Of a DNA stretch of 64,000 nt, positions 1-12,300 are shown piece after piece; positions within the stretch are counted from its first letter, which is position 1; each line of letters begins with the position of its first letter. A program made the translations under genes and the position numbers. The DNA is taken from assembly GCF_030272615.1 (NCBI RefSeq), contig NC_081407.1:102591897-102655896 (forward strand), given 5' to 3'. This stretch comes from Cryptomeria japonica. Its lineage: Eukaryota; Streptophyta; Pinopsida; Cupressales; Cupressaceae. The notes beneath the pieces are model-generated. The model did no database searches and had not been told where the DNA came from. It worked only from the letters and a program-made list of their open reading frames with translations.

Positions 1-1025
1 TGGTGGGAAATCATACATACATGGATGTGATTGGGAAATGATCTATTGCCATTGGGGATAACTCCTTCAATGATGTGTTGTGTGTACCCCATTTGACAAA
101 TATGTTCTTTCCATCTATCAAATCACACATGGGGCAACTAGGAAAACTGTGGAGTTCACACCTGATTTAGTTATCATTAGAGACTTGGAGACTAGAGCTA
201 TCATTGCGACTAGTGGTTGATCATGCATCTCAGTGGTACTCTTTTTTACATTTTGGTCCTATTGATGAGGTTGATTCTTCGTATGTTGATGATTCAGATA
301 TTGAGGAGAACTTTGGGTACTTGAGCTTGGGTGTTCTCACATCTGACTCCATTATTGAGCCTTGCATTTCATCTCCTCCTATTGATATCACTTCACCTAT
401 TTCACCTGATGATGCAACTAGTGTGACAATTTTTCCTTCTTGTGATTCAGTGCAACAAGAAATTTCATGTCTTCCAGCTTTAGTTCATTGGGATGACTAC
501 TTGACAAACATTGCAGGTTTGTTTGTGGAGTTGTACATTGCAGATTTGGGAGACATCATTGATGACATTCATCTTCTCTTTGATGAAGATGATCCTTCTA
601 CGGTTGTTGTGAGGGAACACTCTGACTCTCTTGTGCATTCTCTATATGATCATTCTTTAGAGGTTGACATGATTGGGGATACTTTTGTACAACAATTGGA
701 GGAGGTCTCTTTATTCTTTGAGGAGACATATGAGTCTTTGGATATTATTCTACATTCATCTCCACTATATCTTGGAGTGCCTTTTTCAGTAGTGTGGAGC
801 AATTTACCACCTTTGGAGGGGGTATCCTTCAACATGGACATGGGGACACTTGAGCGGTTTTTAGATATTCCATTCATCATGAGTATTTTTTCTCCATCTT
901 CCTTTCATGATTGGGGAGACTTCATGGATACACTTGTGGTTTTGTTCTTCCTAAGGGGAGGAACATTGTTTGACGTTCATGGAGAAATTTCTTCATTCAT
1001 CTTCGAGCTTCTACCATTGGTGTAG
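1..1025 (+). pseudogene. Copia-like polyprotein remnant: end of protease/GAG-pre-integrase region plus acidic tail
   Basis: Bases 1-200, read in shifting frames, give the segment that joins protease to the GAG-pre-integrase domain of plant Ty1/copia polyproteins (for example DNSFNDVLCVPHLTN, then VEFTPDLVIIRDLETRAI). From about 204 an open frame of 273 codons continues with VDHAS-(R/Q)-W/LYSF and GPIDEVDSSYVDD. It then becomes a very acidic, Ser/Asp/Leu-rich stretch with no integrase, reverse transcriptase or RNase H motif. Three hundred bases later the polypurine tract and LTR follow, so pol is absent, not merely decayed. The 5' part lies outside the window. Copia origin is well supported; the acidic tail is unrecognised and may be a family-specific extra domain or a rearranged segment. 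Confidence 0.7.
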
Positions 1026-1326
1026 ATTCTACATTGAGGGGGGCTACCTATCTTCTCTTTTTCTCTCATATGGGGGGGACTTTTTCCTCACATTCTTCTA
1101 TGAGAGTTCTTTGTATGTTGTTTCCATCTCTCTTTTGGGGGAGGGTTTTTTCCCATTTTGTTTTTCTCCCTTTCCTTGGTTTATGAGAGATTTCATTGCA
1201 TTGGTTTGCATGCATTTATATTTGTACATGGGTACCTAACATGGCCTCGTAGCCGAGACCCATCTTGCATTGCTTAGTTGCATTGTAGACTTAAGTGCAT
1301 TCCCCTAAGTTGCACTTAAGCGGGGG
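1026..1326 (+). other. 3' untranslated stretch ending in a polypurine tract
   Basis: This is non-coding sequence between the stop of the copia-like remnant and its LTR. It ends in AAGCGGGGG at 1318-1326, directly before the TGTTGG start of the LTR, the expected place for the plus-strand primer. Short open frames here are not credible genes. Confidence 0.6.
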
Positions 1327-1766
1327 TGTTGGTGTAATTATTTATTCATGTTGGAATTATTACACCTTACTTAAGTTTGCTTAGTTACATGCATTTCATA
1401 GTAGTTTGGGTATGAGACAATTGGGTGTTTGTGCCACATTGGGATAGTGTGTGTAAGAGAAATTCCACCTTTTGTGGTCTTATCTTGTTGTTACATTCCA
1501 CCTTCGATGGGTGATCCACCTCATGTGGAATATTATACTGTTTCTCCTACCTACCCTTGTTTCTTATTGAGCCACATGTCATGTTTGTGTGCTCACATAT
1601 CCATATAGCCTTGTCTATATAAGAAGACTCATATTCATTGTATGTAATACTTCATGATCCAGTTGATTAGTATTTTCATCTTGACAGAATACAATTTATT
1701 CCTGTCATCTATTTTGTCTCTCTATTGTACTTTTCATTAAGCTCTTGATCTTGGAAAAATCTCACA
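1327..1766 (+). repeat. 3' LTR of the copia-like element
   Basis: The repeat starts TGTTGGTGTAATT after a polypurine tract and ends ...AATCTCACA, giving the usual TG...CA ends over about 440 bp. A TATA-like TATATAA lies at 1616-1622. The 5' partner LTR is outside the window, so length and target duplication cannot be confirmed. The right end is chosen on the CA terminus and on the switch to featureless AT-rich DNA. Confidence 0.6.
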
Positions 1767-2342
1767 ATAATAATATAATATTCACAAGAACAATATTTTA
1801 GTTATTATGATATTAAAATTATTTATTTTAGTGTTGTTATGGTTATTCTCATGTAATTCAATACTCTATCAACTATAAGTGGAATAAAATTAGATAATAT
1901 TGTACAATATGTCTTACTATTTGTAATGCAATCTCATTTTCAAAAATCAAAATTAAAATCAAATTATGATACATTTAATTTTAATCTACAATGTATATAA
2001 TTCAACAGTACAATTATAATTCAAATCACATTGAATTCTTCTATTTCTAAATCATATAACTATAATCTTACAATTTAGGAATAAACTAATAATAAAATAA
2101 TTCAAAGGATCAATCTTACTTATTCAGATAATAATAGTTACATTTATTAATTCTATTACAATATTAAAATGACAAGTACTCGCCACTACGTGGCACTTGT
2201 TATATTTTGAATATCTTCACAAAATAAATTTTGTCAAATCATATAATCCTTATTTAGTATGAGTAAAGATATTGTAAAATAGTATTGGATGGTCCAAAAG
2301 AAAAATTATATATTACACAAAATGAGTTTGAGAAAAATCATA

Positions 2343-2348
<6 letters not shown>
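1767..2348. other. AT-rich spacer, nothing recognised
   Basis: Very AT-rich DNA with no credible ORF or repeat structure was seen on either strand. A short CCAC-TACG-TGGC-like dyad occurs near 2184-2199. Confidence 0.5.

Positions 2349-2422
<74 letters not shown>
2349..2422. repeat. (TA)37 microsatellite
   Basis: An uninterrupted TA dinucleotide run of about 74 bp is seen directly. It lies about 50 bp upstream of the first readable part of the LINE fragment. Confidence 0.95.
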
Positions 2423-2424
<2 letters not shown>

Positions 2425-2469
2425 CACAAATATTTATAATTTTGTTAGTCAACCCTTTTAAATCTCTCT

Positions 2470-4110
2470 TACAAGATTTTAGCCAAAACTCTGTCTAGGA
2501 GGCTTACTCGGATCTTGGGCAAGATTATCACTACCACATAAATCGGGTTCATCAAAGGTAGATATATTTTGGAAAATATGATTACCAGTTGTGAGGCCTT
2601 GCATTGGGCTAAGTATGACTCACAGAATGTGGCAATGATTCTATTGGATTTTGAAAAGGCCTATGATAGGATTGAATGGTCTTTTATTTTAGGTATGTTG
2701 GAAACTTTGGGATTCACCTCCAATTTTTGCAAGTGGATTAATATCCTATTAAATGATGCCTCTACAATTATAGAAGTCAATGGGGTATTGTCAGAGCCTA
2801 TGGAACTTCAAAGATCAATTAGACAAGGATGTCCAATTATACCGACTTTATTTGTCATTGTTGCAGATGCCTTGTATTATGTCCTTAGGGTGAAAGAACT
2901 TAGGCCTCTGGTTAAAGGTATCAGACTACCTAATAATGATTCTGATCAATGCTCAGTTTGTAGATGATACTACTTTATTTACTGAATTGACAGAGAGTAA
3001 CTTTGATGTTGTAATACATAGACACTAGTTTTTTTGTAGTACTTCAGGTTCTAAGATTGCACCTCATTAATCTATAGTCCTTCATTGGACAGAGATTTCA
3101 TTAGAATGGTTGGTTAGGAAAGGATGGGGATGGTCTAGTCCCTCTAGAGTGGTTAAATAAATGGGGATTCCCTTTGCCCTATCTCCATCTATCAAGGACA
3201 TGTGGGAATGGATATTCAAGAAAGTTGAAAGAAAGCATCTTAAATGGCGAACTCATCTTCTCTCATTGGCAGGCAGAATTCAGGTGGTTCAAAAAGTTCT
3301 TGCATCCCATACTATTTATTACTCTTCTTCTTAGTAATTTTCCAACTATCAGTTTAATAAATTGGAGAAAATAATGAGAAACTTCCTATGGTCCGATGGT
3401 AAGGGAGGAAAAAAGAGACATTGTGTTAATTGGGAGTGGTGTTGTTCTCCAAGGAAAAATGGAGGACTTGGTATAAAAGATTTGAAAGCACATGGAATTG
3501 CATTAGTCTCCAAATGGATATACAAATTTATAAATGGGGAGGAACCATGGAAAGTACTAATAATAAATAACATTATGTCATCCAAACCAAAGAAGGGTAA
3601 ATCTTGGGCTCAATTGGATTTGTTAGATGCCATTTAGGGAAGGTTTGAGGTGAAGACTTTTCTCTCGATGATCTTTGCTTCTTTATGGAAGGCATGGAGT
3701 CAAGTGAGGTGTTTCCTTTGTAGTAGGGATGCGGTCAATTTTTCCTCTACTTGCTTATACCTAGATAGATCGATTTGGTGGGGGATATATCTTAATGATA
3801 AGCCTCTGGCCCTCACTCAGAGTTGTTCGGCTAAAACATGGCATTCCTTAGGTATCATCCTCATTGGTGATCTATTTATTAGGGGCAGACTTGGTTCTTG
3901 GGATGAGTTGGAAGATAAATATGTGATCCCATCAACCCATAAGAAAACTTATACTCTGGTTGCTAAGGTTGTTGGATCTTTGAACAAGGGAAATGGAAAG
4001 ATGGCACCACCTTCCTTGAGATTACTGTCAAAAACATATATAGCATGATTAAGGAAAAGGATGATATCTTCAGGTGGATCAATAAATGTTGGAACCTTGA
4101 CTTGTTAGAT
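2470..4110 (+). pseudogene. LINE (L1-type) reverse transcriptase remnant, copy 1
   Basis: Conceptual translation in shifting frames gives a plant L1-type non-LTR reverse transcriptase. It begins ILAKTLSRRL near 2475, then VAMILLDFEKAYDRIEW (2630-2680), RQGCPI (2821) and QFVDDTTLF (about 2950, the catalytic (F/Y)xDD box). Downstream are the thumb and post-RT signatures: AGRIQ/VQKVL near 3270, then a W-(D/E)-C-PRKNGGLGIKDL block at 3440-3485. There are several frameshifts and stops, for example after 2967 and at 3374, and the endonuclease ORF is missing, so this is a 5'-truncated dead copy. The 3' end is set where recognisable coding fades, near 4110. No poly(A) tail or target duplication was identified. 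Confidence 0.85.
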
Positions 4111-4480
4111 TCTAAATGGTACCACTGAACCTAGCATTCTCTTTGGCATAGCCCCACTGAACCTAACATAGTACCTCCATTGTGGCATGGCAGAGTGTAG
4201 TAATAATATTGAACTGGGTCATGGGATTAGGATGACCCATTTATCTTTGCTTTTTGAATTTATGTTGTTACTTGGTGGTTGGAATACTATAGCATTTTTC
4301 ATACACTCCTCGATTATGGTAGTATGAGATAAACTCTAGTGACACTGATTTTAGTCGTTTAAACTTCTACTAGTGCAAACTTGACATATATTGTAACCTT
4401 TTTGTATACTATATTAAACAAAAAGAAATTTGTCAATCAAATTTATTAGGTAGTCCTCTTTCCTATGGAATCATAATATA
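4111..4480. other. Spacer, probably LINE 3' end, otherwise unassigned
   Basis: No coding signal was found. Its position directly after the LINE reading frame makes it a candidate LINE 3' untranslated region, but no poly(A) tract marks the end. Confidence 0.3.
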
Positions 4481-4790
4481 AAAAGTAAGAATTATCTACC
4501 TTTGTTATCATAATTTCGAGTGTTTTAATTTAAAATTAAAAAAAGTAGTTGTTGTTTAATTAGTAAGCATCAGTGCATTATCAAAAATTATGAATAAATC
4601 AATCAATAGTATAATATTTTCTCAAGTTAAATATACAAGGGCATAATCTAAATAGTAAGAATTATATATTTTGGTTATCATAATTTGGAGAGTGAAATTC
4701 AAAATAATAAAAATATGTTTTCTAACTAATAAGTATTAGTGCATTATAAAAAATTATGAACAAGTCAATCGATAATTTTAAGTGCAATCT
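4481..4790. repeat. Diverged direct duplication, about 170-bp period
   Basis: The block at about 4481-4608 recurs at about 4651-4780. Both read AGTAAGAATTAT, then a TATCATAATTT(C/G)GAG motif, then AGTGCATTAT, and end in AAAAATTATGAA followed by a (T/C)AATC segment. Copies differ by scattered substitutions and small indels, so the duplication is old. Function unknown. Confidence 0.65.
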
Positions 4791-5189
4791 TAATACCATT
4801 ATTTATTCTATTATTTGATATGCTAATTAGAGTATGAATCTTTAATCCCCCTCTTATTTCTATGATCATATTATCAACTTATTGTGTAGATCTCCAACAA
4901 TATAGATTTTTACTTGTCCTTGTTGAATTAAGACAAGTGAAGCTTAATGTAGTCAATGAATAGTATCATAGAAATAGTTTCATAATGAAGCCTCATTGTT
5001 ATACTTAACCAAGCATAGAAACCCTTCATAGACTTATTAGCATGATGATTATATATGCTTGGTGTATTTAGATTGTCAATTAGGGTTACAATTATGAAAA
5101 TTTCATACTATTGAAATTCCTGAAATAACTTCTAAGCCTAAGGGTGAGATAGGCTACTTGGTGTTTATAATTAGGAAAATTTATTATAA
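4791..5189. other. AT-rich spacer, nothing recognised
   Basis: No ORF, RNA gene or repeat boundary could be supported here. Confidence 0.4.
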
Positions 5190-5695
5190 TAGAAAGATAA
5201 AAATTGAATTAAATAGTGGATCTAAAAGAACATCTACACAAATAATGGGATATTTCTATAAATATTATTGTTTTTTATCTATAAAACAAGAATATGTAAA
5301 AAAAAAAAAATTTAACCAACACAAAATGTTTATATCACTTTCAATTATTAATTTGATCATTTAAAAATTTAATAAATATTAAATTTTATTGTAAATAAAG
5401 AAATGTCAAATTTCTATTATTCAGTAACTTAAAAATATTATTTTCATAGCTTTTTTTATTTAAAATAAAGAAATGTCATATTCAAGATCCATCACATTTC
5501 TTTTCTACATGTCACCCATATTTCTATTTAAATTTGACCAACTACATGGGTGTGTTAAGTATGTTCTCCTCAGTCTTCAAAGTAAACAACAATCATATTA
5601 TAAATGATTAATGCACTGAAACAATTCTCACTCATTAATCATGTTTTGATTGTCAAACATGATTGAGTAGTCCATTACAAACAAATTTTATTGAA
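5190..5695 (+). repeat. Dispersed AT-rich repeat, copy 1 (matches 13.6-14.1 kb inverted)
   Basis: This stretch matches the reverse complement of about 13640-14120 almost throughout. Shared landmarks in the same order are AAAAGAACATCTA, TTATATCAC..TTCAATTATTAATT, AATAAAGAAATGTCAA, ACCCATATTTCTATTTAAA followed by TTTGACCAACT, and AGTAGTCCATTACAAAC or close variants. It is non-coding, although small open frames occur. The ends are approximate. It behaves like a non-autonomous transposon or an internal piece of one. Confidence 0.65.
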
Positions 5696-5945
5696 ATTGA
5701 TTAATAAAGATGTGATGCAGTCATAAATTAAAGTGCATAAAAGGTGCATTGTACATAAAAAAATAATAATCTCTTATAGCATGCCACAATCAATGCTAGG
5801 TTTTGATAAATCATACAACAAAATGCACTTGAGCTTTATTATTAAATTGTTGTATTGGTTTGTTTTTGACCCAAAAATATACAAACATGTGTAAATGCTT
5901 TCTAATGATGCCAATACTCAATCAATGATCAATAATTCATTGTCA
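5696..5945. other. Spacer, nothing recognised
   Basis: AT-rich DNA with no supported feature. Confidence 0.35.
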
Positions 5946-7060
5946 GCCTGATCCCCTCTACAACTATCAATTAGGCAGAGTTGCCCTTTATCTCCATTTC
6001 ACTATGTTTTAATTGTTTATTCTCTTGGGCATCTCTTGGAATATAATAAAATGGGATCAATTAAGGATATTCATATTCCTAATCATTTACCTATTATAAA
6101 TTCATACTTTGCCGATTATAATTTGTTGTTTATCTAGAATTTTGAATATGAAATTGAACATGTTTTGGAGGTCTTGGATTTGTACTATTTTTTCATGGGT
6201 TCTAATTTACCCCACCATAAAATAGAGTTTCTAATGATTCGGCTTCATCTGGTGCTACCATGGATTCCTAAACAATAGAAATGAATTAAGCATGGGCAAA
6301 TTACTAGATACTTGAGAATCCCATTTGGGCTAGAGGTTTCTCTACATGAGATGTGTAACTGGTTTCTCATAAAGTTGAAGAACAAAATTTTCAATTATGA
6401 CAATAGATATCTTCCATAAGCTAACAAAATTCAAGTGATAAATCGTATCTTTTTGGCCTATCATGTTTATTACTCTTCTTGATGGATGCCCTCTAATAAA
6501 GGTTTTGAAGATCTTAATAAGTTTATTCATCAATTTCTATGTATGAATTGGGATGGAAAAAAAAGGTTTCAAAGCTTCATCTTGGATTTATTGTATTCAA
6601 CCAAAACCTAAAGGAGGATAAAGGGTATTTTGGATCTTAGGACTCAAGGTAATTTTTTATCTCCAAAATGGATAATACAGGTTGTTTCAAGTAATGAACA
6701 ATGAAAATCCTTGGTATGTTATAGAATATCTCTCATTGACAAGAATAATAAGTGGAAAAATGTGGGTTGGCTAGATAAAAAATTTATTGCCCTATTCTTC
6801 TATATTAAAGGGTCACTTCTTTTGCAATCCATTTTGAAGGCTTAGAAACTAGCCTGTAATTGTTTAATTTGGAGAAATAACTCTCTACAAAATGGTTTCA
6901 ACTTTTCTAATTCTTTTATATGGTAGAATAGGCTTATGTGATACCATGGTCAACCTTTGGCGTTTTCCTTCCCTAATAAAGTTCTTTATATTTTTTGAAA
7001 AGGGAGTGAAACATTCTAATGATATCTAAGACCTTAATTATTTTGAATCCAGAGGAGATT
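5946..7060 (+). pseudogene. LINE (L1-type) reverse transcriptase remnant, copy 2
   Basis: This is a second, independent LINE fragment on the same strand. Readable motifs are IRQSCPLSPFHYVL near 5970, a decayed catalytic box FADYNLLF near 6112-6135 where FADD is expected, PFGLEVSLHEMCNW near 6322-6360, and NRIFLAYHVYYSS with WMP at 6440-6490, the usual (V)YYSSxWMP block of plant LINEs. It is only the RT middle and post-RT portion, with many stops. It differs strongly from copy 1, so the two come from separate insertions. The right end is set where a Ty3/gypsy frame begins. Confidence 0.75.
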
Positions 7061-7080
7061 GGAAAGGGTTAAACAATTAT

Positions 7081-7905
7081 AGAAAGGACAGTGAGGTGAA
7101 TAAAAGAATGATGGAGAAAAGAGGACCCCCCGAGGGGTGTTACACATGTGGAGGAGAACATTACACTGATCAATGCGCAACAAAAACACAAGGAGGGCAG
7201 CCATAGATAAATCCTATGCCACCATAGTAGGAAAGACTTAAACAGAGGATACATGTAGTAGTGGATAACTGGCAAGCTAAATATTAGTTCACTCTAATTG
7301 AGACTCCATGTATGCTCTATCAGAACCCCATTATAGTACTTATAGATACATGAGCTACAAATTTTTTTATTTCTCATAGGATACTGAGTAAATTTCTTAA
7401 AAGAGCTAGTTTCATGGCTATGTCTTGGACTGTAGAATATGCCAACCAGTCAAGAGCTCAGGTAGAGAAAAGTCTATTTGAGGCTATGGTTGAACTTCTT
7501 GGCTTAACCATAGAAGTTGGCTTATACATAGCACAATCAGACACTTATGATATCATCTTAGGTATGAATTGGTTGGGAAACCACAAATATTGGATTAATT
7601 TCTATGGTAAGACAATAGTATTCTTGGATGACCTTAAAAACAAGGTGCTCTTGCAAGGCACCAACATGAGGTCAAATTGTGGCAACTCTCCACTATCGAC
7701 TTAAATAGGACCAAAAAGAAAGGTTGCCAAATATTTGTAGTTAAAATGGAAGAAATTAACAAATTCAAAGAGGTTGAATTCCATGATGATATGATGTTTT
7801 ATGAATCCAATTATCATCATGGAGAAGGTTCTAGGGAGAGCAGAAGACTAGAGGAATCAATCGAAGATAGATAACCTTATCTTAAAAATTATCAAGATGT
7901 GTTTT
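7081..7905 (+). pseudogene. Ty3/gypsy gag-protease remnant
   Basis: The frame from 7081 reads a CCHC zinc knuckle, CYTCGGEHYTDQC (7138-7176), typical of gag nucleocapsid. After a stop at 7204 comes the retropepsin region: VLIDT-ATNFFISH (about 7335-7375, with the active-site DTGA changed to DT-stop-A), then SDTYDIILGMNWL at 7540-7575, the conserved C-terminal protease motif of plant Ty3/gypsy elements. Near 7873 the reading LKNYQDVFS corresponds to the segment just before reverse transcriptase. Reverse transcriptase, RNase H and integrase are not readable in the 300 bases before the LTR, so most of pol was deleted. It probably belongs with the LTR at 8204. Confidence 0.8.
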
Positions 7906-8203
7906 CAATTCAATATTCAAGTTGCTTTACAAACTAATCCTTTTTCTTTGTAATTGATATTTAAATTTTTTACTTTTCATGTCTCATACTCAGCATAAAT
8001 CTTACTAGGACAATATAGTCATGCTCTTTCCCCTTCACGCATTTTTCCTTTTATATCAATATTAGAGTAGTAAGATCCTAAAGTCCTTAGGGGCTTGGTC
8101 TTTCTTATCTCCTTTGTATCTTGGTGAAAGTTTTTCAATGTGACTTTGTACTTTACCATGAGTTTAGGTGTAGCCTCATTATCCCACTAAAGTAGGAGCT
8201 AAA
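7906..8203 (+). other. Residual gypsy 3' untranslated sequence with decayed polypurine tract
   Basis: No coding is readable. The end, AAAGTAGGAGCTAAA (8189-8203), is purine-rich and abuts the TG start of the LTR, so it is a plausible degenerate polypurine tract. Confidence 0.45.
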
Positions 8204-9388
8204 TGTAGCATCATGAATCATATCTGCATGTAATTTCATCCTTAGCTAGACCACACCTTGGCTTTTTATATTTTAGTGCCTAATTTTTGATTTTATTTTT
8301 CTCACACCATCCCAAAATCTGCATTTTCAACTCCCTTTCTAACCCCTATACAAATATGAGTCTTGACTAAAAGGACTAGGGTATTGGGGTTGCCATAGTC
8401 TAGTTTAGGAACTAGTAACCCCACCACCCTATTCCTCCTAATTATGACCAAAATTTGGTCCCAACAACAATCACTTTAATTGGGCAGGAATTTAGGTCCT
8501 ATGTGGGCCTCCTCTAGAAATTCAAATAATTTTTGGATGATTAAGTATAAAAAGATGCCTACCCCTCTCATTTGAAAATTGGAGAAGAAAGAAAGAACAA
8601 GAAGGATCTCTCTCAATTACAAATTCAATTCAAGTGAGCAAGCAATCAAGCATTTATAAATAATTGAAGGAGAAATCAAGTCAACTTCAGGCATTCAAGA
8701 TGGCATCCATGATCAACCTTCCATGAAGACATTCTACATCACATCCTAAAACCATGGCTTGACAATTCAAGTAAGCTCATCAAGGAAAACTCCTATCTAC
8801 AACCATTGTCTCTCTTTATGTGTGTAGGAAATTGATTTAGGTGTTGTGATCAAAGATTCTAACAAAATAAACAACAACATACAAGTCTATCTTTACATGT
8901 GCAAAAAGCGAAGGAGCAGGTAGCTCTCACTACTAGTCCTAATTTTTTTTCCCAATCTTTTGATAGTAGATTCTATCTGTCTCCCTAATCTAGAAAACAT
9001 CTCTCTTTTCTTCTCAAAAGTTGCAAGAGCAGGTCGCACTACACTCCTAGTCCCAACAATTTAGCCCAAATTTCCAGCCATAGGTTTCAATTCACTTTCC
9101 CTTCTTAGATCTCTTTTTGAAATTTCTCCAGAACACTTTGTCATTGTTGTTTTGCTTCAATTCCTCATTATTTTCTCTAGATCTAACTTTTCGATTAAAA
9201 TACAACTTCAACTCTCTAAAAGAGGAAACAAAAACCAAGTAAATATAATCAATGTCTCAACCCTCTTCTCTAATTGAATTGTGGCTAGATCTATTGGGTT
9301 TAATCCCCCTAAAAAATTTAAGGTTGATCTTGTGAAATTGGTGGTTTTACTATCCTAATTGGTGAAAATGTAATTTCACTACCTTACA
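8204..9388 (+). repeat. Ty3/gypsy 3' LTR (about 1.2 kb)
   Basis: It starts TGTAGCATCATGAAT directly after a purine-rich tract and ends ...CACTACCTTACA, giving TG...CA ends. A TATA box, TATAAAAA, is at 8546-8553, about 340 bp into the LTR, as expected for a U3 promoter. A long A/C-rich leader with repeated TCAAG/CAAGCA motifs follows (8580-8780). There is no second LTR in the window, so the ends rest on terminal dinucleotides and context only. Confidence 0.5.
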
Positions 9389-12300
9389 GAATGTCAACAT
9401 CTATCATTAATTCTATTTCATATTATTAATGAATTTCTCAGAACTAAATTAATTTCAAAAAATTCAAAAATTATTCTCATCATCATCATCTAATTAGGGT
9501 GGATAATCTCCCAACATAAAATTATTTGTTTTTTGAAAATACCACACATATTACTAAAAAATTCCAACTCGAGAACATTGATTAGGTTCCTTCTGAAGGT
9601 GTAACTATGCGTTCATATAGAGTACATATTAATGTTTCCATGGACTATCTCAAAACTAGCCTAACAAAAAATTATAATTACAAGAGTTGAAACTAACAAC
9701 TGACTAATCATTAGAAAAATATGCTAAAACTTGACAATTTAGATGTTTAAAATAATAAATTAGGAATTTAATTATATATTAATATTAAAGATCATTATAA
9801 AATTTAATCTAGGTGAACTCGTGAGATCAAGTGGTACAATATAAAAGAGCTCAAATTGTTCTCCTAATGCTCTATATGGAATTTGGGAGCATTAATACCA
9901 ATAGGTTAAGGTTTCTTAAGAGTGCACACAAATGTTTATTAATCTTGATAACCACCATAACCACATTATCTAGGATCATCTTATCAAAGAGGTAGTTGGT
10001 GCCACTAAACATGTCAAAAGGGTTTCAAATATTAATAAAAAATGAATACCTATCAATTAATAGGTGAAGATGTGCAACTGTGTGTAAGTTAAAGTGATAC
10101 TATTAACATGAATATAAAGAATAATGCAACTTTTAAACATCGAATTATTTAATATGGTAATAGAATAATGGTATTTTCAAAATAATAAGGGTGACTAGCA
10201 ACAAGATATTAGAATTTTAGAAGAAGGTTTTGACCTATAAAATAAGTACCGAGATAAATATTGAATCTTATGTTCTTTGATGATTGAGAAAAAAGAGATT
10301 AATGCAAAACTTGTCGGAGTTGAATGCTCAACCCTTTAGCTCCCAAAGGTTATCCACAATTACTGCTTTTGGAAACGCCTCTAGTGGACTTCTATTTGGC
10401 TCAATGCTATTTTTATTGACCCTCCTTCATGGTTTAATATGAGGAGGAGGTATTTTCCTTGGGCCTTATGGGTTCTTTCTCCTACTAGTACTTGTGAAAC
10501 CTTGATAATCAATAAGAACCTAGAACCATTAGTTTTGAGTCCACATTTCTCCTCACTCTACCTTGTATTCCTTTGGTCTCTACCGACTATTGGATCTTTC
10601 TTGGAAATTGGAACCTCAAGGTTTCAATTTCAAACCTTACCCTCTCTTATACCTGACTCACTCTCACTTTCCACTACATTTTCCTTCCTTGGGTCTTAAA
10701 CCATGGGTAAAACTTGAAACTTGAAAAATCAAGGTTCTAGCTCAAAGTCCTTACCCACTCCCAACATTTGACCTTTCATAATTCTCATAAACCCTCAAAG
10801 GAACTTGGAACCTCATGGTTCTAGTTTCAATCACACTTTCATTACTAAATCCTAATCCATTTTTCATTCTTTATTGGCACTTGGAACCAAAAAGTGTAGT
10901 TTTAAAAGTTAATGTGAGTGGCCCAAACTTAAATTCTCTATTTTTTGTCCTAGCTATTACCTTAAATGTTCAAGGTCTAAACTACAATAAATTAATGTTA
11001 AACCCATCTTTCAATATGAGTTATCCATTTTGGGTGGGATCCGTCCCTAACTACATATCTATCATTGCTACAATATGATGGATTAGGTTTTCATACATAA
11101 TCTTTGCTAGCCTAAATAATTTTGAGTGGCATTCTATATAATTCAAGGATAGATACAAATATTTTATATGGCACATGTACATGAATTTCTCCATGAACAC
11201 TTGTAGATATTTAGGTGACTCTTCTCAACTAGGATTTCTCTTACAACATTTGTTGTATAATTGTAATGTGAAATTGGTGAATGTAGTAACATTGGACAAA
11301 CATTACAAGCTCTGTAATGGCCTTTATGATCATCCCATTGTCTACATATTCCATGATGGATTATGTATCTTTTTTTTGGAGTTTTCTAAGGTAACTATAA
11401 GTGTGGCATCTCTTTTTTCTCCCTCTAGAACTAGACATTCATTTCTAGTTTAGATTTATCTATAATAATAGGTACACAATAAGTTTTTTCAATTTTATTA
11501 GTGACTAGTTTCTCCTTTAGCGAAGATCTCTTGTTTGATCTTTAATTGTTGTAGAACTATAATTTTAATTTATTTCTTTCTTTGTTCTTAATGGCTTTAT
11601 GTTTTATTCTCTATTTTAGGTATAAATGTGGAAAGATAATGTTACTTCATTTTAGTAAGAGCCAAATAATTTCCCTTCTCTATTGATGTCCTCATTTCTA
11701 GTTGTAATATAGATATAAACTAATCAATTCTTACTTTACTATATATTGATCTTCTATTTTTTGAAACCTATTTGAATTTACGCTCATAATCCCTAATGGA
11801 TTCTTTTTTTTATTGTATCATGTCTCTCATTATACTTATGTCTTTAATTGGGACTAAAATTTTGACAAAAACTCCTGTTTGATTTTCTAACCATTCTTTA
11901 TCTTATTGTTCCAAAGACATTTTTTTTCTACACAAATATAATGTGTCATTTTAAAATGTGCCTAGAAAGTCAAATATATTTATCTAATCCCTTGTGATTC
12001 CTTTCCTCTGCCATAATGATTCTCACTCCTTATGTTTATGATAGAAGGTTAAAGAGATTAGTTATATAGATATGATATCTTTCTTAAACACTAAAATGTT
12101 TACTTGTAGACCCTTGTTAAATATACTTGTATTGGTTAGCTTGTGATGAACTGAGTTGATTGATTTGGTACCTATTCTATCTTCTTATATATTCTAGTTT
12201 ACTTAATTTCTACCTTTATCCTTATGTCGTTGTATATCAATGAAATTATTTTCTAATGCTATATCATGTAGTCTTACATACATTGTTGTTACGAGTCTAT

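Noticed and set aside
650-880. 76-codon minus-strand open frame
   Set aside because: It lies antisense to the copia-like frame at 204-1025 and has no motif of its own.
5158-5364. 68-codon open frame
   Set aside because: Lies inside the dispersed AT-rich repeat whose other copies do not preserve the frame.
10920-11078. AITLNVQGLN as the start of a LINE endonuclease
   Set aside because: Resembles the SWNVRGLN start, but no further endonuclease motif follows and the frame soon closes.
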